Below, piece after piece: positions 33,863 through 42,581 of a stretch of DNA of 64,000 nt. The stretch comes from Neobacillus mesonae. Its GTDB lineage: Bacteria; Bacillota; Bacilli; Bacillales; Cytobacillaceae. The DNA lies in NCBI RefSeq assembly GCF_001636315.1, contig NZ_KV440949.1:5288084-5352083 (forward strand), given 5' to 3'. A model generated the notes under the pieces. That model saw only the letters and a program-made list of their open reading frames with translations. It did not search any database and was not told the DNA's origin. The first letter of the stretch is position 1; each line of letters begins with the position of its first letter. The position numbers and the translations under genes were made by a program.

Positions 33863-34846
33863 TTATTTGCGTTTTTTCTTCTGCGACTTTGTCAGTCTTC
33901 CTAATAAAAACGCTCCGGCTGCAACACCAAGTACGGTGTTAGTTTTCTTGTTAAATACCTGTTTTGCTACAAGATTTACATTTTGTGGTCTTTCAGCCAG
34001 ACGGCGCATGAAGTATCCATACCAGTCATTACCAAATGGAACATAGGTACAGAAATTAAAGCCTTCGCTTGCAAGCTTTAATTGCATTTCTTTACGGAAA
34101 CCATACAGCATCTGGAATTCAAATTTATCATTCGGGATGTTATGTTTTTTAACAAACGCTTTTACATGATTGATGATTCGATGGTCATGTGTTGCGATGG
34201 ATGTAAATTTACCGTTTAATAAGTGCCATTCAATTAGTTTAATGTAGTTCGCGTCAATGTCTTTCTTATCCTGGTAGGCAATTTCTTCCGGTTCCTTATA
34301 AGCACCCTTTACGAGGCGGACGCGGAAGTCCTGGTATTTTTCTAAGTATTCAAGTGCTTTATGAAAATAAGCTTGAATAACAGTACCGACATTATCATAT
34401 TCCACGGAAAGATCATCTAATAAGTCAAATGTTGGCTGAAGATGTTTGAAATCCTCCATATCAATATTGACAAACATATTATATTGGTTCGCAAGATCTA
34501 CGATTTCTCTTACGTTTTCTAAACAGAAGGTATAATCGATATCAAGCCCTAATTGGGTTGGTTTTAATGAGATATGAGCATCTACCTGATTCTCGTGAAT
34601 TGCTTCAATTACTTTAAGAATTTGTTCTTTGGCAGCGGTTGCTTCTTCTTTTTGGAAAACAAACTCGCCTAGGTTATCAACCGTACAAGAAATCCCATGA
34701 GCATTTAGTTCTTTTATACTTTTAATCGCCTCTTCTATATTTGTTCCTGCCACAACGCTTTGTGCTCCCATTTTTAAACCGTATTTCTTAGCAGCACTAT
34801 TGAGGAATTGGTTTTGCGATAAACCCATAAACAGATCTTTTAACAT
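33863..34846 (-). CDS. Proline dehydrogenase (monofunctional, Bacillus type)
   Basis: A 327-residue FAD enzyme with the PutA proline-dehydrogenase barrel. Typical stretches are AHISLKPTQLGLDID, the FRVRLVKGAY segment that contacts FAD, and YVPFGNDWYGYFMRRLAERP at the C-terminal substrate helix. It oxidises proline to pyrroline-5-carboxylate and feeds the respiratory chain. The second enzyme, P5C dehydrogenase, is not in the window. The Lys-rich tail (SQKKKRK) may help membrane contact. Length matches B. subtilis FadM/PutB; which of the two is not decidable. It is followed by a strong terminator. Confidence 0.93.
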   Translation of the reverse strand: MLKDLFMGLSQNQFLNSAAKKYGLKMGAQSVVAGTNIEEAIKSIKELNAHGISCTVDNLGEFVFQKEEATAAKEQILKVIEAIHENQVDAHISLKPTQLGLDIDYTFCLENVREIVDLANQYNMFVNIDMEDFKHLQPTFDLLDDLSVEYDNVGTVIQAYFHKALEYLEKYQDFRVRLVKGAYKEPEEIAYQDKKDIDANYIKLIEWHLLNGKFTSIATHDHRIINHVKAFVKKHNIPNDKFEFQMLYGFRKEMQLKLASEGFNFCTYVPFGNDWYGYFMRRLAERPQNVNLVAKQVFNKKTNTVLGVAAGAFLLGRLTKSQKKKRK

Positions 34847-34990
34847 GCTAATTGCTCCTTATTGATGAATTAAATTGCAATACAATTATTATAGCATACG
34901 CTTTCATTAAAATTTATTTTAGGAATTTTCTTAATATAATTTCCTTGGAGCTTTAGCTACTCTGCTTATTATTTGCTTTTAATGGTATTT

Positions 34991-36013
34991 TTATTTATGG
35001 TCCATAATGGTGTCAGGCACCAAATATTTTCGAGCCAGTTTGTCTGTTTGAATAGTAAAATTACTGCCAAGTTCCCGGGTTGTTTCATTGTCGCGGCTGC
35101 CTATCCAGGCGATTAATTGCAGCCGTCGCATCATAATAAAGGTTGGAATTTCAAGTTCTTCCTCTTGTGACAACTCCCGTACCTTTCGATAGCCTGTCAA
35201 CCACGAGGCGATCAGCTTAGGAACATACGGTTTATCTTCGATGAAGCTTAGGGAAGCAGCCAAATCAAATAAATACCAGCCAAAACCGCAGTCATCAAAG
35301 TCAATGACTTGTAGTTGGTCATTGTGAACCAGCAAATTGGCGGAACGTAAATCCGAATGAATCAGCCCGTATCTTGAGGGGGTTTTGCCAAATCGCTCTA
35401 GTCTATTCCAAATCTTTTCAGCTGCCCGCTCAAATAGCTGAATCCGTTCAGTCGTCATCACTAAGCCATCCTGCCATCTTCCCCATTTTGCGTCTATACC
35501 AAGAATCGAATCATAATTCCAATCCATCCGCTGAAGCCGCTGAAACCGAGTATGATTGTCCATACTGTGAATATGTAGTCTGGCTGTCAGTTCTCCAAGA
35601 ACTTCAAATAGCTGAATTAGTTGATCTTCCTGATCCTCATCTGGGGCCTGGCCTTCTAGGTATGTGAACAAAGTACAGTTATATATGATATTTTCAAATT
35701 CGACCACTTGAACAAATTCCCCATTAGACCCGATAAACGGCAAGGCAGTTTTGATCAAAGTATGATCTGATATCGATTGTATCCACGCCAGTTCACTCTC
35801 AAGTTCTGCCTTGGTGTGATAATATGGCCTGCTGATACGTAATACATATTTAGCATCGGTCACATTACGCACTAAAAATGTGGCATTTTCAGAGTAATTC
35901 AAAAGACTTACTTCAGCCTGTGATAAAAAGGGAAAATTGCGAACTGCTAAATTGGCAATAGTATGAAATTTTTTGTATAGCTTATCTAAGGGATCCACTG
36001 ATAAAATGCTCAT
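34991..36013 (-). CDS. APH/homoserine-kinase-type phosphotransferase
   Basis: A 340-residue protein kinase-like small-molecule phosphotransferase. The catalytic loop GLIHSDLRSANLLV (HxD) and metal-binding DFDDCGFG are clear. The N-terminal lobe has ENATFLVRN and YVLRISRP where the ATP Lys is replaced by Arg in context, common in this family. Substrate unknown; homoserine, choline or other alcohols are family options, so antibiotic resistance should not be assumed. The last codons contain a copy of the dispersed repeat (35009-35021, read as VPDT), suggesting the present C-terminus was altered by it. Confidence 0.85.
   Translation of the reverse strand: MSILSVDPLDKLYKKFHTIANLAVRNFPFLSQAEVSLLNYSENATFLVRNVTDAKYVLRISRPYYHTKAELESELAWIQSISDHTLIKTALPFIGSNGEFVQVVEFENIIYNCTLFTYLEGQAPDEDQEDQLIQLFEVLGELTARLHIHSMDNHTRFQRLQRMDWNYDSILGIDAKWGRWQDGLVMTTERIQLFERAAEKIWNRLERFGKTPSRYGLIHSDLRSANLLVHNDQLQVIDFDDCGFGWYLFDLAASLSFIEDKPYVPKLIASWLTGYRKVRELSQEEELEIPTFIMMRRLQLIAWIGSRDNETTRELGSNFTIQTDKLARKYLVPDTIMDHK
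35009..35021. repeat. Dispersed GGTGTCAGGCACC element inside a coding 3' end, copy 7
   Basis: An exact 13-mer overlapping the final codons of the phosphotransferase gene; it encodes VPDT of the C-terminus on the minus strand. Confidence 0.8.
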
Positions 36014-36054
36014 GATAACCCTTCTTCCATCTGCTTTCGTTTAGTTAAATACGG

Positions 36055-36089
36055 GCAAAAAACGCTTGGATAAATGTCCAAGCGTTTTT
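36055..36089 (-). terminator. Terminator of ftsZ
   Basis: A perfect 13-bp stem (36058-36070 against 36077-36089, AAAAACGCTTGGA) ending in a T-tract on the minus strand. Confidence 0.9.
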
Positions 36090-36107
36090 CCATATAAAAA
36101 GAAATTA

Positions 36108-37436
36108 TTACCTATTTCTCCGACGGTTCCGTAAAAATGATGGAATATCAAGGAATTTTCCATCTTCCTGGCCATGGTTCCTGTTATCATGATTAGTTTC
36201 CTCTTGCTGATCCCAGTTATTCTGCTCCCAAGTTTGGCCTGCAGGTTCCCGTCTTTGTTCATACTCATATGCAGGCTGTTCGTAATAACGGTCCTGCCCT
36301 TGATCTTGGTTTCTAGAAAAATGATTGTGCTGTACAGGCTCCTCTTCATGTCTTTGTTCCTGTTGATAAAATGGAGTACGTTCTTCCCTCGGTCTTTGCT
36401 GTCTGATGGATGTCCCTTGTGAGCCTCTATTCGATAAAGTGTCTCTAGACGAATTAGAAGCTTGACGAGCTGCTTGGCTTTCCTTTGCAGTGAAGCCTGT
36501 TGCAATAACTGTAATCATAATTTCATCTTTCAGATTTTCATTAATAATGGATCCAAAAATCATGTTTAAATCTTTATCAGCAGCGGAAGCGACGATATCT
36601 GCAGCTTCTTGTACCTCAAATAAGCTTAAGTTCGTGCCGCCAGTAATATTCATTAAGACACCTTGAGCCCCATCAATCGAGGTTTCAAGCAGCGGACTAG
36701 AGATTGCTTTTTTGGCTGCTTCAACTGCACGGTCTTCCCCTTTAGCTGCGCCAATCCCCATTAACGCTGTTCCCTGATTGGACATAATGGTTTTTACGTC
36801 AGCGAAGTCAAGATTAATCAAGCCAGGCACGGCGATTAAATCGGAAATCCCTTGGACACCCTGGCGGAGGACATTGTCGGCTTCACGGAATGCCTCAATC
36901 ATCGGAGTCTTTTTATCGACGATCTGTAATAACCGGTCATTTGGAACAATAATTAAAGTATCTACAGCTTGTCTCATTGCTTCAATACCGCTTGTCGCAT
37001 TTACACGGCGCTTATGACCTTCAAACCCAAACGGGCGTGTGACAACCCCAATAGTTAAAGCTCCAAGTTCACGTGCAATTTGAGCAATTGCCGGTGCCGC
37101 TCCAGTACCAGTTCCGCCGCCCATTCCAGCCGTAACAAAAACCATATCCGCACCTTGAAGAGCTTCCTCGAGCTGCGCCTTGCTTTCTTCCACTGCTCTT
37201 CTGCCGATTTCCGGGTTAGCGCCAGCACCCAAGCCTCTCGTTAAAGAAGAGCCAATCTGCATTTTTACTTCTGCTTTTGACAATTTTAATGCTTGTGCAT
37301 CTGTGTTAACTGCGATGAATTCAACACCTTGTACCCCATCTTCAATCATTCGGTTGACAGCATTATTTCCGCCGCCGCCAACTCCAATTACTTTTATTCT
37401 TGCTACCTGATCTATATCCATATCAAATTCCCACAT
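36108..37436 (-). CDS. ftsZ: Cell-division GTPase FtsZ, outside the dcw cluster
   Basis: A 442-residue tubulin homologue that polymerises into the division ring. The tubulin signature GGGTGTG is at 106-112, the T7 loop NLDFADVKTIMSN near 207-219, and the C-terminal FtsA/SepF/EzrA-binding peptide LDIPSFLRNRRR is intact. The linker (about 320-425) is rich in Gln, Glu, Arg and Asn. All catalytic parts are present, so it should work. In Bacillus ftsZ normally follows ftsA; here the neighbours are a phosphotransferase and an aminotransferase, and it has its own terminator. It may be a second copy. The start at 37436 lines up with the usual N-terminus but has only a weak ribosome binding site (GGGGAAGAAGAG). 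Confidence 0.95.
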   Translation of the reverse strand: MWEFDMDIDQVARIKVIGVGGGGNNAVNRMIEDGVQGVEFIAVNTDAQALKLSKAEVKMQIGSSLTRGLGAGANPEIGRRAVEESKAQLEEALQGADMVFVTAGMGGGTGTGAAPAIAQIARELGALTIGVVTRPFGFEGHKRRVNATSGIEAMRQAVDTLIIVPNDRLLQIVDKKTPMIEAFREADNVLRQGVQGISDLIAVPGLINLDFADVKTIMSNQGTALMGIGAAKGEDRAVEAAKKAISSPLLETSIDGAQGVLMNITGGTNLSLFEVQEAADIVASAADKDLNMIFGSIINENLKDEIMITVIATGFTAKESQAARQASNSSRDTLSNRGSQGTSIRQQRPREERTPFYQQEQRHEEEPVQHNHFSRNQDQGQDRYYEQPAYEYEQRREPAGQTWEQNNWDQQEETNHDNRNHGQEDGKFLDIPSFLRNRRRNR

Positions 37437-37649
37437 TGTCTCTTCTTCCCCACTCTCATCAAATTACATTTTCACTATTCAAAAAACTATAACTAACTAT
37501 CTATCTATCATTATGTCTTTTGAATAAACAATCTATTAACTAGAATTATACACAAATAATACAAAAATAGGGTTACTTTCTAACATTTAATCAAAAATTA
37601 ATTACATTAAAACATTTTTGTTACATAAACTCCTAAACCTTGACATCGA

Positions 37650-37680
37650 TAAGAAAAGCTCCCGCCGCTGCAGGAGCTTG
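37650..37680 (-). terminator. Terminator of the aminotransferase gene
   Basis: The stem AAGCTCC / GGAGCTT (37656-37679) with a further GC pair is followed by TTCTTATC on the minus strand. Confidence 0.75.
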
Positions 37681-37698
37681 ATAAGTGATTGAAATAGT

Positions 37699-37709
37699 TG
37701 TCAGGCACC
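37699..37709. repeat. Dispersed TGTCAGGCACC element, copy 8
   Basis: An 11-base match lying three bases beyond the aminotransferase stop codon. Confidence 0.65.
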
Positions 37710-37712
37710 AAA

Positions 37713-38900
37713 TTAAACAACAGGAACAGATGCCAGCACTTCCATTAGGCGGTCCATACCGAGCTTGATTTTTTCCGGTGTTGAGTGGCTAAAATTAAGT
37801 CTGAAAGTATTGCGCTTTGGCTCATTAACGTAGAACTGGGCTCCTGGGACAAAGGCTACACCTTTGTTCACGGCTTCTCCCAGTAATGCGCCCGTATCAA
37901 TATGTTCCGGACCTTCAACCCAGATAAACATTCCGCCTTTAGGCTCTCTCCACTTAAATAAGCCAGGCTCTACCTGATTAAGATAATCTTGCATAATGGT
38001 CATTCGCTCATAATAGACACTTCGGATTATGTTGATATGATTATTTAAATCAAAGTCCCGTAATAAATAGTATAGCGCCTGCTGATCGATGGAGCTCGAA
38101 TGCAGGTCATTCATTTGTTTTGCTTGAATCATCAATTGTAATACTTCTTCAGGCCCTGTAACCCAGCCGGTTCTAAGTGCGGGAACGACTGACTTGGAAA
38201 ACGTACTTGTATACATTACATGCGTTTGCTCTCGGTCGAATGAGGCAATCGGACGATACACTTCGTCTTGGTGATACTGGATATCTCCATATGGATCATC
38301 TTCAAGAATAAGGCAATCATGTTTAAATGCCAGCTCAAACAGCTGCTGACGCCGTTCGTCATTCCATGACTTGCCATCCGGATTTGAGAATGTTGGGATC
38401 ACATATACAAATTTGGGACAGTACTCAAGCATTTTGGCTTCAAGATCAGCCGGGTCCATTCCGTTTTCATCGCCCTTTACAGCGACAACCTTAGCGCCAT
38501 ATGAACGAAAAACCTGTAATGCTGCTAAATATGTTGGATCCTCTGTCAAGACGACATCTCCTGGTGCAAGCATAACTCGTGAAAATAAGTCAATTGTTTG
38601 CTGAGATCCTGTTGTCACGAGAATTTTATCAGCTGTGGTGTAAATTCCTTTTTGCTCCATTTTCGCTTGTATTGCGTCTCTTAGAGGCTTAAAACCCTCA
38701 GTTGCCCCGTACTGCAAAGATCCGTTTCCGGAAGCGAACACTTTTTCATAAGCGCTTTTTACGGCCTCAATCGGAAAAATATCTTCAGCAGGCAGTCCTC
38801 CCGCAAATGAAATGACGTTTCCCTTTTGGATAACAGCCAAAATGTCTCTAACAGCGGAGGATTCATAATTTTTTGTCAGCGGTGCAAATGAGTACTTCAT
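37713..38900 (-). CDS. PLP-dependent aminotransferase, class I/II (2-aminoadipate/MocR-like type)
   Basis: A 395-residue fold-type I aminotransferase. The PLP Lys is in TSTFSKSVVPALRTGW, the Asp/Tyr pair in LEDDPYGDI, and SFAGGLPAEDIFP is the N-terminal hallmark of the LysN/2-aminoadipate group. It moves an amino group between an amino acid and 2-oxoglutarate; aromatic, branched or aminoadipate substrates are all possible. The APC permease gene (39044) lies next upstream in the same direction, but 143 bp apart, so co-transcription is uncertain. A terminator follows. Confidence 0.9.
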   Translation of the reverse strand: MKYSFAPLTKNYESSAVRDILAVIQKGNVISFAGGLPAEDIFPIEAVKSAYEKVFASGNGSLQYGATEGFKPLRDAIQAKMEQKGIYTTADKILVTTGSQQTIDLFSRVMLAPGDVVLTEDPTYLAALQVFRSYGAKVVAVKGDENGMDPADLEAKMLEYCPKFVYVIPTFSNPDGKSWNDERRQQLFELAFKHDCLILEDDPYGDIQYHQDEVYRPIASFDREQTHVMYTSTFSKSVVPALRTGWVTGPEEVLQLMIQAKQMNDLHSSSIDQQALYYLLRDFDLNNHINIIRSVYYERMTIMQDYLNQVEPGLFKWREPKGGMFIWVEGPEHIDTGALLGEAVNKGVAFVPGAQFYVNEPKRNTFRLNFSHSTPEKIKLGMDRLMEVLASVPVV

Positions 38901-39043
38901 AGATGTTCCTTCTTTCTTTTGGTTGCTTAGACTAATTTTAATAAGTCAGAAAATTAATATAGAAATATTATAAGTCAATTTTCAAAACAATCAAGTATTT
39001 TGTCTTAATTTTTCGAAAAGTAAATAGATAACAGGGCAAAAGG

Positions 39044-40489
39044 TTATGCATCTTTTCTTTCTAATTCCTCTTCTCCCTCGTATTCAACGACTCTAGCCAG
39101 TTCTTCCTTCATATGGTCATCGGAATATTTCTTTCCATATTTATGAACGGAGATTTTATAAAGTATGACTCCTAAGGCAGCCCAGACGAATACAATCACC
39201 CATTCATATGGCCAAACAAGCGCGGACGGCATTCCCGGCATATAGAGCGTAGTAATTCCTAATGTCATGAACATGGCTATCCAGCCAACCTTTGTTCCTC
39301 CACTAAGCTTGAAAGGCCGTTTCATTGTCGGGGCTTTTTTTCTAAGGATAATAAAGGAAACAGCTACCATAAACCATGAAACGACTAATCCCAGACCTCC
39401 GGAATCGACCAGCCATACTAAAGCAGGACGTCCCATTAATGGCGCCAGCGTTGAAAATACACCGATTAGTAAGATTGCTTTATAAGGGGTTTTATATTTG
39501 GGATGAAGCTCGCCTAACGCTTTTGGCAGCATCCCTGCATTAGCAAGGGCATAAATGGCCCGGCTCCCGCCAATATAGAAACCAATCCAGCTTGTGATGA
39601 TTCCGCCAATTCCGCCTAAAATCAAGACATTGGCCATTAGTTTGCTGCCGCCAAATGCTTTCGCCATCGCATCTGCGGTTACAAGATTAGACGCATTCAT
39701 TTCTTCTGGCGTTAAAATTCGGGATACGCCAAAAATGATCGATATATACCACACAACTGCAAAGATGACAGAGAGAATTAATAATTGGCCGATTCGTTTT
39801 TGAGGTAAATTAATTTCTTCAGATGCCTGAGGTATGACATCAAAGCCAACAAACATGAATGGAGTCATAATAAGGACAGTTAACAGCCCGCTGATGCCAT
39901 GGTCGAACAACGGCTTCATATTTTCGGTACTGCCGCCAATGCTGCTTCCAGTGATTAAAAGAACACCGGCAATGATGATTAAGAGTGTAAAAATAAAATT
40001 AATTGCTGTTGTCAGCTTAATGCCGCGATAATTAACCCATGTCACTAAAATGGATCCTAATATTCCAACACCAGCCCAAGTGATCGTTACATCCCAGCCG
40101 GCAACCGTGTAAAGGTGACCTTGACTATAGTTTGGAATTAGATATTCAAACACAGTTGGCAGGGCTACCGCTTCAAATGCTACAACTGATACATAGCCAA
40201 GAATAATCGCCCAAGTGGTTATAAACGAAGCTCCCCGTCCCATCGCCTTGTAACTATAAACGTGCTCTCCGCCCGCGAGCGGGATAGCGGAAGCTAATTC
40301 GGCATATGTCAGCCCGACAAATATAACTAAAATCCCGCCAATCACAAATGCTAAAATGGCACCTAATGAACCAGCCCCGGTAATCCATAACCCGGTGGTC
40401 ACTACCCAGCCCCAGCCAATCATGGCACCAAAGGCAAGCGCTAGTACATCTCTGTTACCTAGAATTTTTAATAATTTCGGATCGTTCAT
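39044..40489 (-). CDS. APC-family amino acid permease
   Basis: A 481-residue membrane protein with about 12 hydrophobic segments. The first helix has the APC motif FGAMIGWGWVV, and GLTYAELASAIPLAGGEHVYSY is the conserved second segment. It should import an amino acid or amine by proton symport or exchange. The start at 40489 has a GGAGGAG site. The 5' region carries a structured leader with a terminator (40575-40745), so expression is probably controlled by premature termination. It may feed the aminotransferase encoded downstream. Substrate unknown. Confidence 0.9.
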   Translation of the reverse strand: MNDPKLLKILGNRDVLALAFGAMIGWGWVVTTGLWITGAGSLGAILAFVIGGILVIFVGLTYAELASAIPLAGGEHVYSYKAMGRGASFITTWAIILGYVSVVAFEAVALPTVFEYLIPNYSQGHLYTVAGWDVTITWAGVGILGSILVTWVNYRGIKLTTAINFIFTLLIIIAGVLLITGSSIGGSTENMKPLFDHGISGLLTVLIMTPFMFVGFDVIPQASEEINLPQKRIGQLLILSVIFAVVWYISIIFGVSRILTPEEMNASNLVTADAMAKAFGGSKLMANVLILGGIGGIITSWIGFYIGGSRAIYALANAGMLPKALGELHPKYKTPYKAILLIGVFSTLAPLMGRPALVWLVDSGGLGLVVSWFMVAVSFIILRKKAPTMKRPFKLSGGTKVGWIAMFMTLGITTLYMPGMPSALVWPYEWVIVFVWAALGVILYKISVHKYGKKYSDDHMKEELARVVEYEGEEELERKDA

Positions 40490-40574
40490 ATATTCTCCTC
40501 CATTTTAAAAATTTGCTTATCAATTTGATTAGTGCTGAAAAAATAATGTTGAAAGATGTTTCACCTCCTTATAA

Positions 40575-40745
40575 TTAATTTCTAAACGAAAAAAGCCAGA
40601 CCAAACCAAGCCGGACATAATGTACATCCAACAAGGCGGTAACTGGCTCTGTGGTCCGAGAAAACAATCCGGTGAGAATTGCCGTCGAACCTAAACAGTC
40701 ATTGTCCTAGTTTTAACGTCTCTAAAAAGAGGGAGCGTTTACATT
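40575..40745 (-). ncRNA. Unassigned structured leader with terminator before the APC permease
   Basis: The minus-strand RNA begins with an AACGCTCCCTC...GAGACGTT hairpin. It continues through GC-rich segments (GGTTCGACGG, CACCGG, CTCGGACC) unlike the AT-rich surroundings. It ends with GCCAG...CTGGC followed by TTTTTTCG, a likely terminator, before AAGGAGGTGA. I compared it by eye with cobalamin, lysine, T-box, SAM, guanidine-I, ydaO and glycine elements and found no match. A leader riboswitch or other attenuator is the working call. Confidence 0.5.
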
Positions 40746-40913
40746 TATTGTATAGTAGGTAAAATAATTTGTAAATACTAAATAATCAAATTATTCAGAC
40801 CGTATAATCTCTTTTATTAGTCTTGTTAAATTAAAATAGTAAAATATACTAGATATATAATTTCATAAATATGATTAATTTTCATGGTGACGAAGAAAGG
40901 AGTTCTTTCAAAT

Positions 40914-41894
40914 ATGAAACGAAAAATTATCGCCTATAATTTTGTTTTAACAGAAGTTCTTGTACCATTAAAGAACGAATATGATGTGGAATTTTTTGAA
41001 AAAATCAATCCTAAAACTGATCCAGCTTTTTTAGATGCTCTAAAGGACGCTGAAGGGATCATTGGTCTCTCGCTTCCAGTGGATGCTGAATTATTGGATT
41101 GTGCCCCGAATTTAAAAATTGTTTCGAATAATTCAACCGGCTATAATAACCTATCACTTGACGAAATGACGAAGCGCGGCGTGATGGGGACGAATACTCC
41201 TGGTGTTCTCGAGGGTACAACTGCGGACGCGATTTTCGGCATTCTTTTAGCAGCGGCCCGCCGTATACCTGAAATGGATCGGTTTGTAAAAACAGGCAGC
41301 TGGAAGCACTATTTAACGACTGAACAGTTCGCCGTAGACGTTCACCATAAAACATTAGGGATTATTGGGATGGGGAAAATTGGTTCGGAGATTGCTAAAC
41401 GCGGCCATCTTGGCTTTGATATGAATATTTTATATCATAACCGCAGCCGGAACATGGAGGCTGAAGAAAAATATCATGCTGAATATTGTGATTTTGATAC
41501 ATTGCTGAAGAAATCAGATTTTGTCGTACTAATGACCCCTCTTACACCTGAAACTGAAAATTTAATCGGTGAACGTGAATTTAAATTAATGAAAAATTCA
41601 GCGATATTCGTCAATGGTTCCCGTGGAAGGACTGTTGATGAAGCCGCGTTGATTGAAGCACTAAAAAATAATGAGATTTACGGTGCGGCGCTTGATGTAT
41701 ATCAAATCGAGCCAATTAAAATGGATAACCCTCTTCTTCAGTTTCCAAACGTTGTAACAACACCGCATCTTGGATCTGCAACGTTTGAAACAGAGGAAAA
41801 GATGGCAAAGCTTGCGGTGGAAAATTTACTGGCTGGACTAAACGGCAAACGTCCAAAAAACCTGGTGAATCCAAACGTATTAGGCGTATTGTAA
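40914..41894 (+). CDS. D-isomer-specific 2-hydroxyacid dehydrogenase
   Basis: A 326-residue NAD(P)-dependent dehydrogenase of the glyoxylate/hydroxypyruvate reductase type. The nucleotide fold is seen in LGIIGMGKIGSEIAKRG. Catalytic Arg is in FVNGSRGRTVDEAAL, Glu in DVYQIEP and His in TTPHLGSATFET. The ATG at 40914 is preferred because AAAGGAG lies before it, although the 11-nt gap is long; the frame from 40884 has no ribosome binding site. It is divergent from the APC permease. It would reduce a 2-keto acid to a D-2-hydroxyacid, or the reverse; the exact acid is unknown. Confidence 0.9.
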   Translation: MKRKIIAYNFVLTEVLVPLKNEYDVEFFEKINPKTDPAFLDALKDAEGIIGLSLPVDAELLDCAPNLKIVSNNSTGYNNLSLDEMTKRGVMGTNTPGVLEGTTADAIFGILLAAARRIPEMDRFVKTGSWKHYLTTEQFAVDVHHKTLGIIGMGKIGSEIAKRGHLGFDMNILYHNRSRNMEAEEKYHAEYCDFDTLLKKSDFVVLMTPLTPETENLIGEREFKLMKNSAIFVNGSRGRTVDEAALIEALKNNEIYGAALDVYQIEPIKMDNPLLQFPNVVTTPHLGSATFETEEKMAKLAVENLLAGLNGKRPKNLVNPNVLGVL

Positions 41895-41991
41895 TTAATG
41901 GTATAACATTCTAACACCCTTTACAAAATTACTATGTTATAATAAAGAGTCTTAAGCACTGAACCAGGAAAAGTTTAAGGGGTGATGAATT

Positions 41992-42405
41992 TTGAAAAAG
42001 GCGATTGAAAAAATTTATATACTTGAAAATCCCGAAAAAAATATCGTTAAATTTGCAACTGATTACCAGCTACGCTATGACGATGTTATTAAAGACGTAT
42101 TCGGCGTGGCTTGTTTAAAAGATTTAGATATGATGATTCAGTTTAACAAAGCTTTTCAAAAAAGTATCTGTGTAAAACTTGGAATTAGCGAGAAAAAAGT
42201 TTCCCTTCAAACAGTTGTACGGATTGCTTCAAAAAATGATTTACTTCTATTAAAAAAAGAAATGCTGCTAGAAGCCATTAAACAAAATAAGGAATCAGAG
42301 ACTGCAATCCCCTGCCCGTTTGATTCTATTATTCAATTACAAGATGGAATTTTCAAATGGGATGCAGAGAATTCCTCCTATATCCAAGTCACACAAATTG
42401 CATAA
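41992..42405 (+). CDS. Small protein of unknown function, 137 aa
   Basis: I do not recognise it. It is a soluble, Lys-rich, mostly helical protein without signal peptide; a helical middle (KDLDMMIQFNKAFQKSI) is followed by VVRIASKNDLLLLKKEM. A single Cys-Pro-Cys-like stretch (IPCPFD) is near the C-terminus. The start is a TTG at 41992, supported by AAGGGGTG about 7 nt before it; an ATG at 41984 opens only a 7-codon frame. A terminator follows. No functional link to the neighbours is visible. Confidence 0.6.
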   Translation: MKKAIEKIYILENPEKNIVKFATDYQLRYDDVIKDVFGVACLKDLDMMIQFNKAFQKSICVKLGISEKKVSLQTVVRIASKNDLLLLKKEMLLEAIKQNKESETAIPCPFDSIIQLQDGIFKWDAENSSYIQVTQIA

Positions 42406-42439
42406 TTTTTCACTACAAATATCTACTTTATACAAAAAT

Positions 42440-42473
42440 AACCCTCATATTAATAAATGAGGGTTTCTTTATT
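42440..42473 (+). terminator. Terminator of the 137-aa protein gene
   Basis: A 9-bp stem (AACCCTCAT against ATGAGGGTT) followed by TCTTTATT. Confidence 0.75.
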
Positions 42474-42581
42474 CTTAAAAATGGAAATAATACAAACATA
42501 AATCAAATTTTCAATATAAACATATTGTTTAAATAATATTACTCTACTAGTTACAACTTTTTTAGAAATGAGGTGCAGATG

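Noticed and set aside
34991..36013. Aminoglycoside resistance gene
   Set aside because: The APH fold is shared by many metabolic kinases and nothing in the sequence or context points to resistance.
40575..40745. Cobalamin, guanidine-I or T-box assignment for the APC leader
   Set aside because: Only short fragments (CCGGTG, GGTCCGAGA) match, and on the strand opposite to the terminator; the conserved cores are absent.
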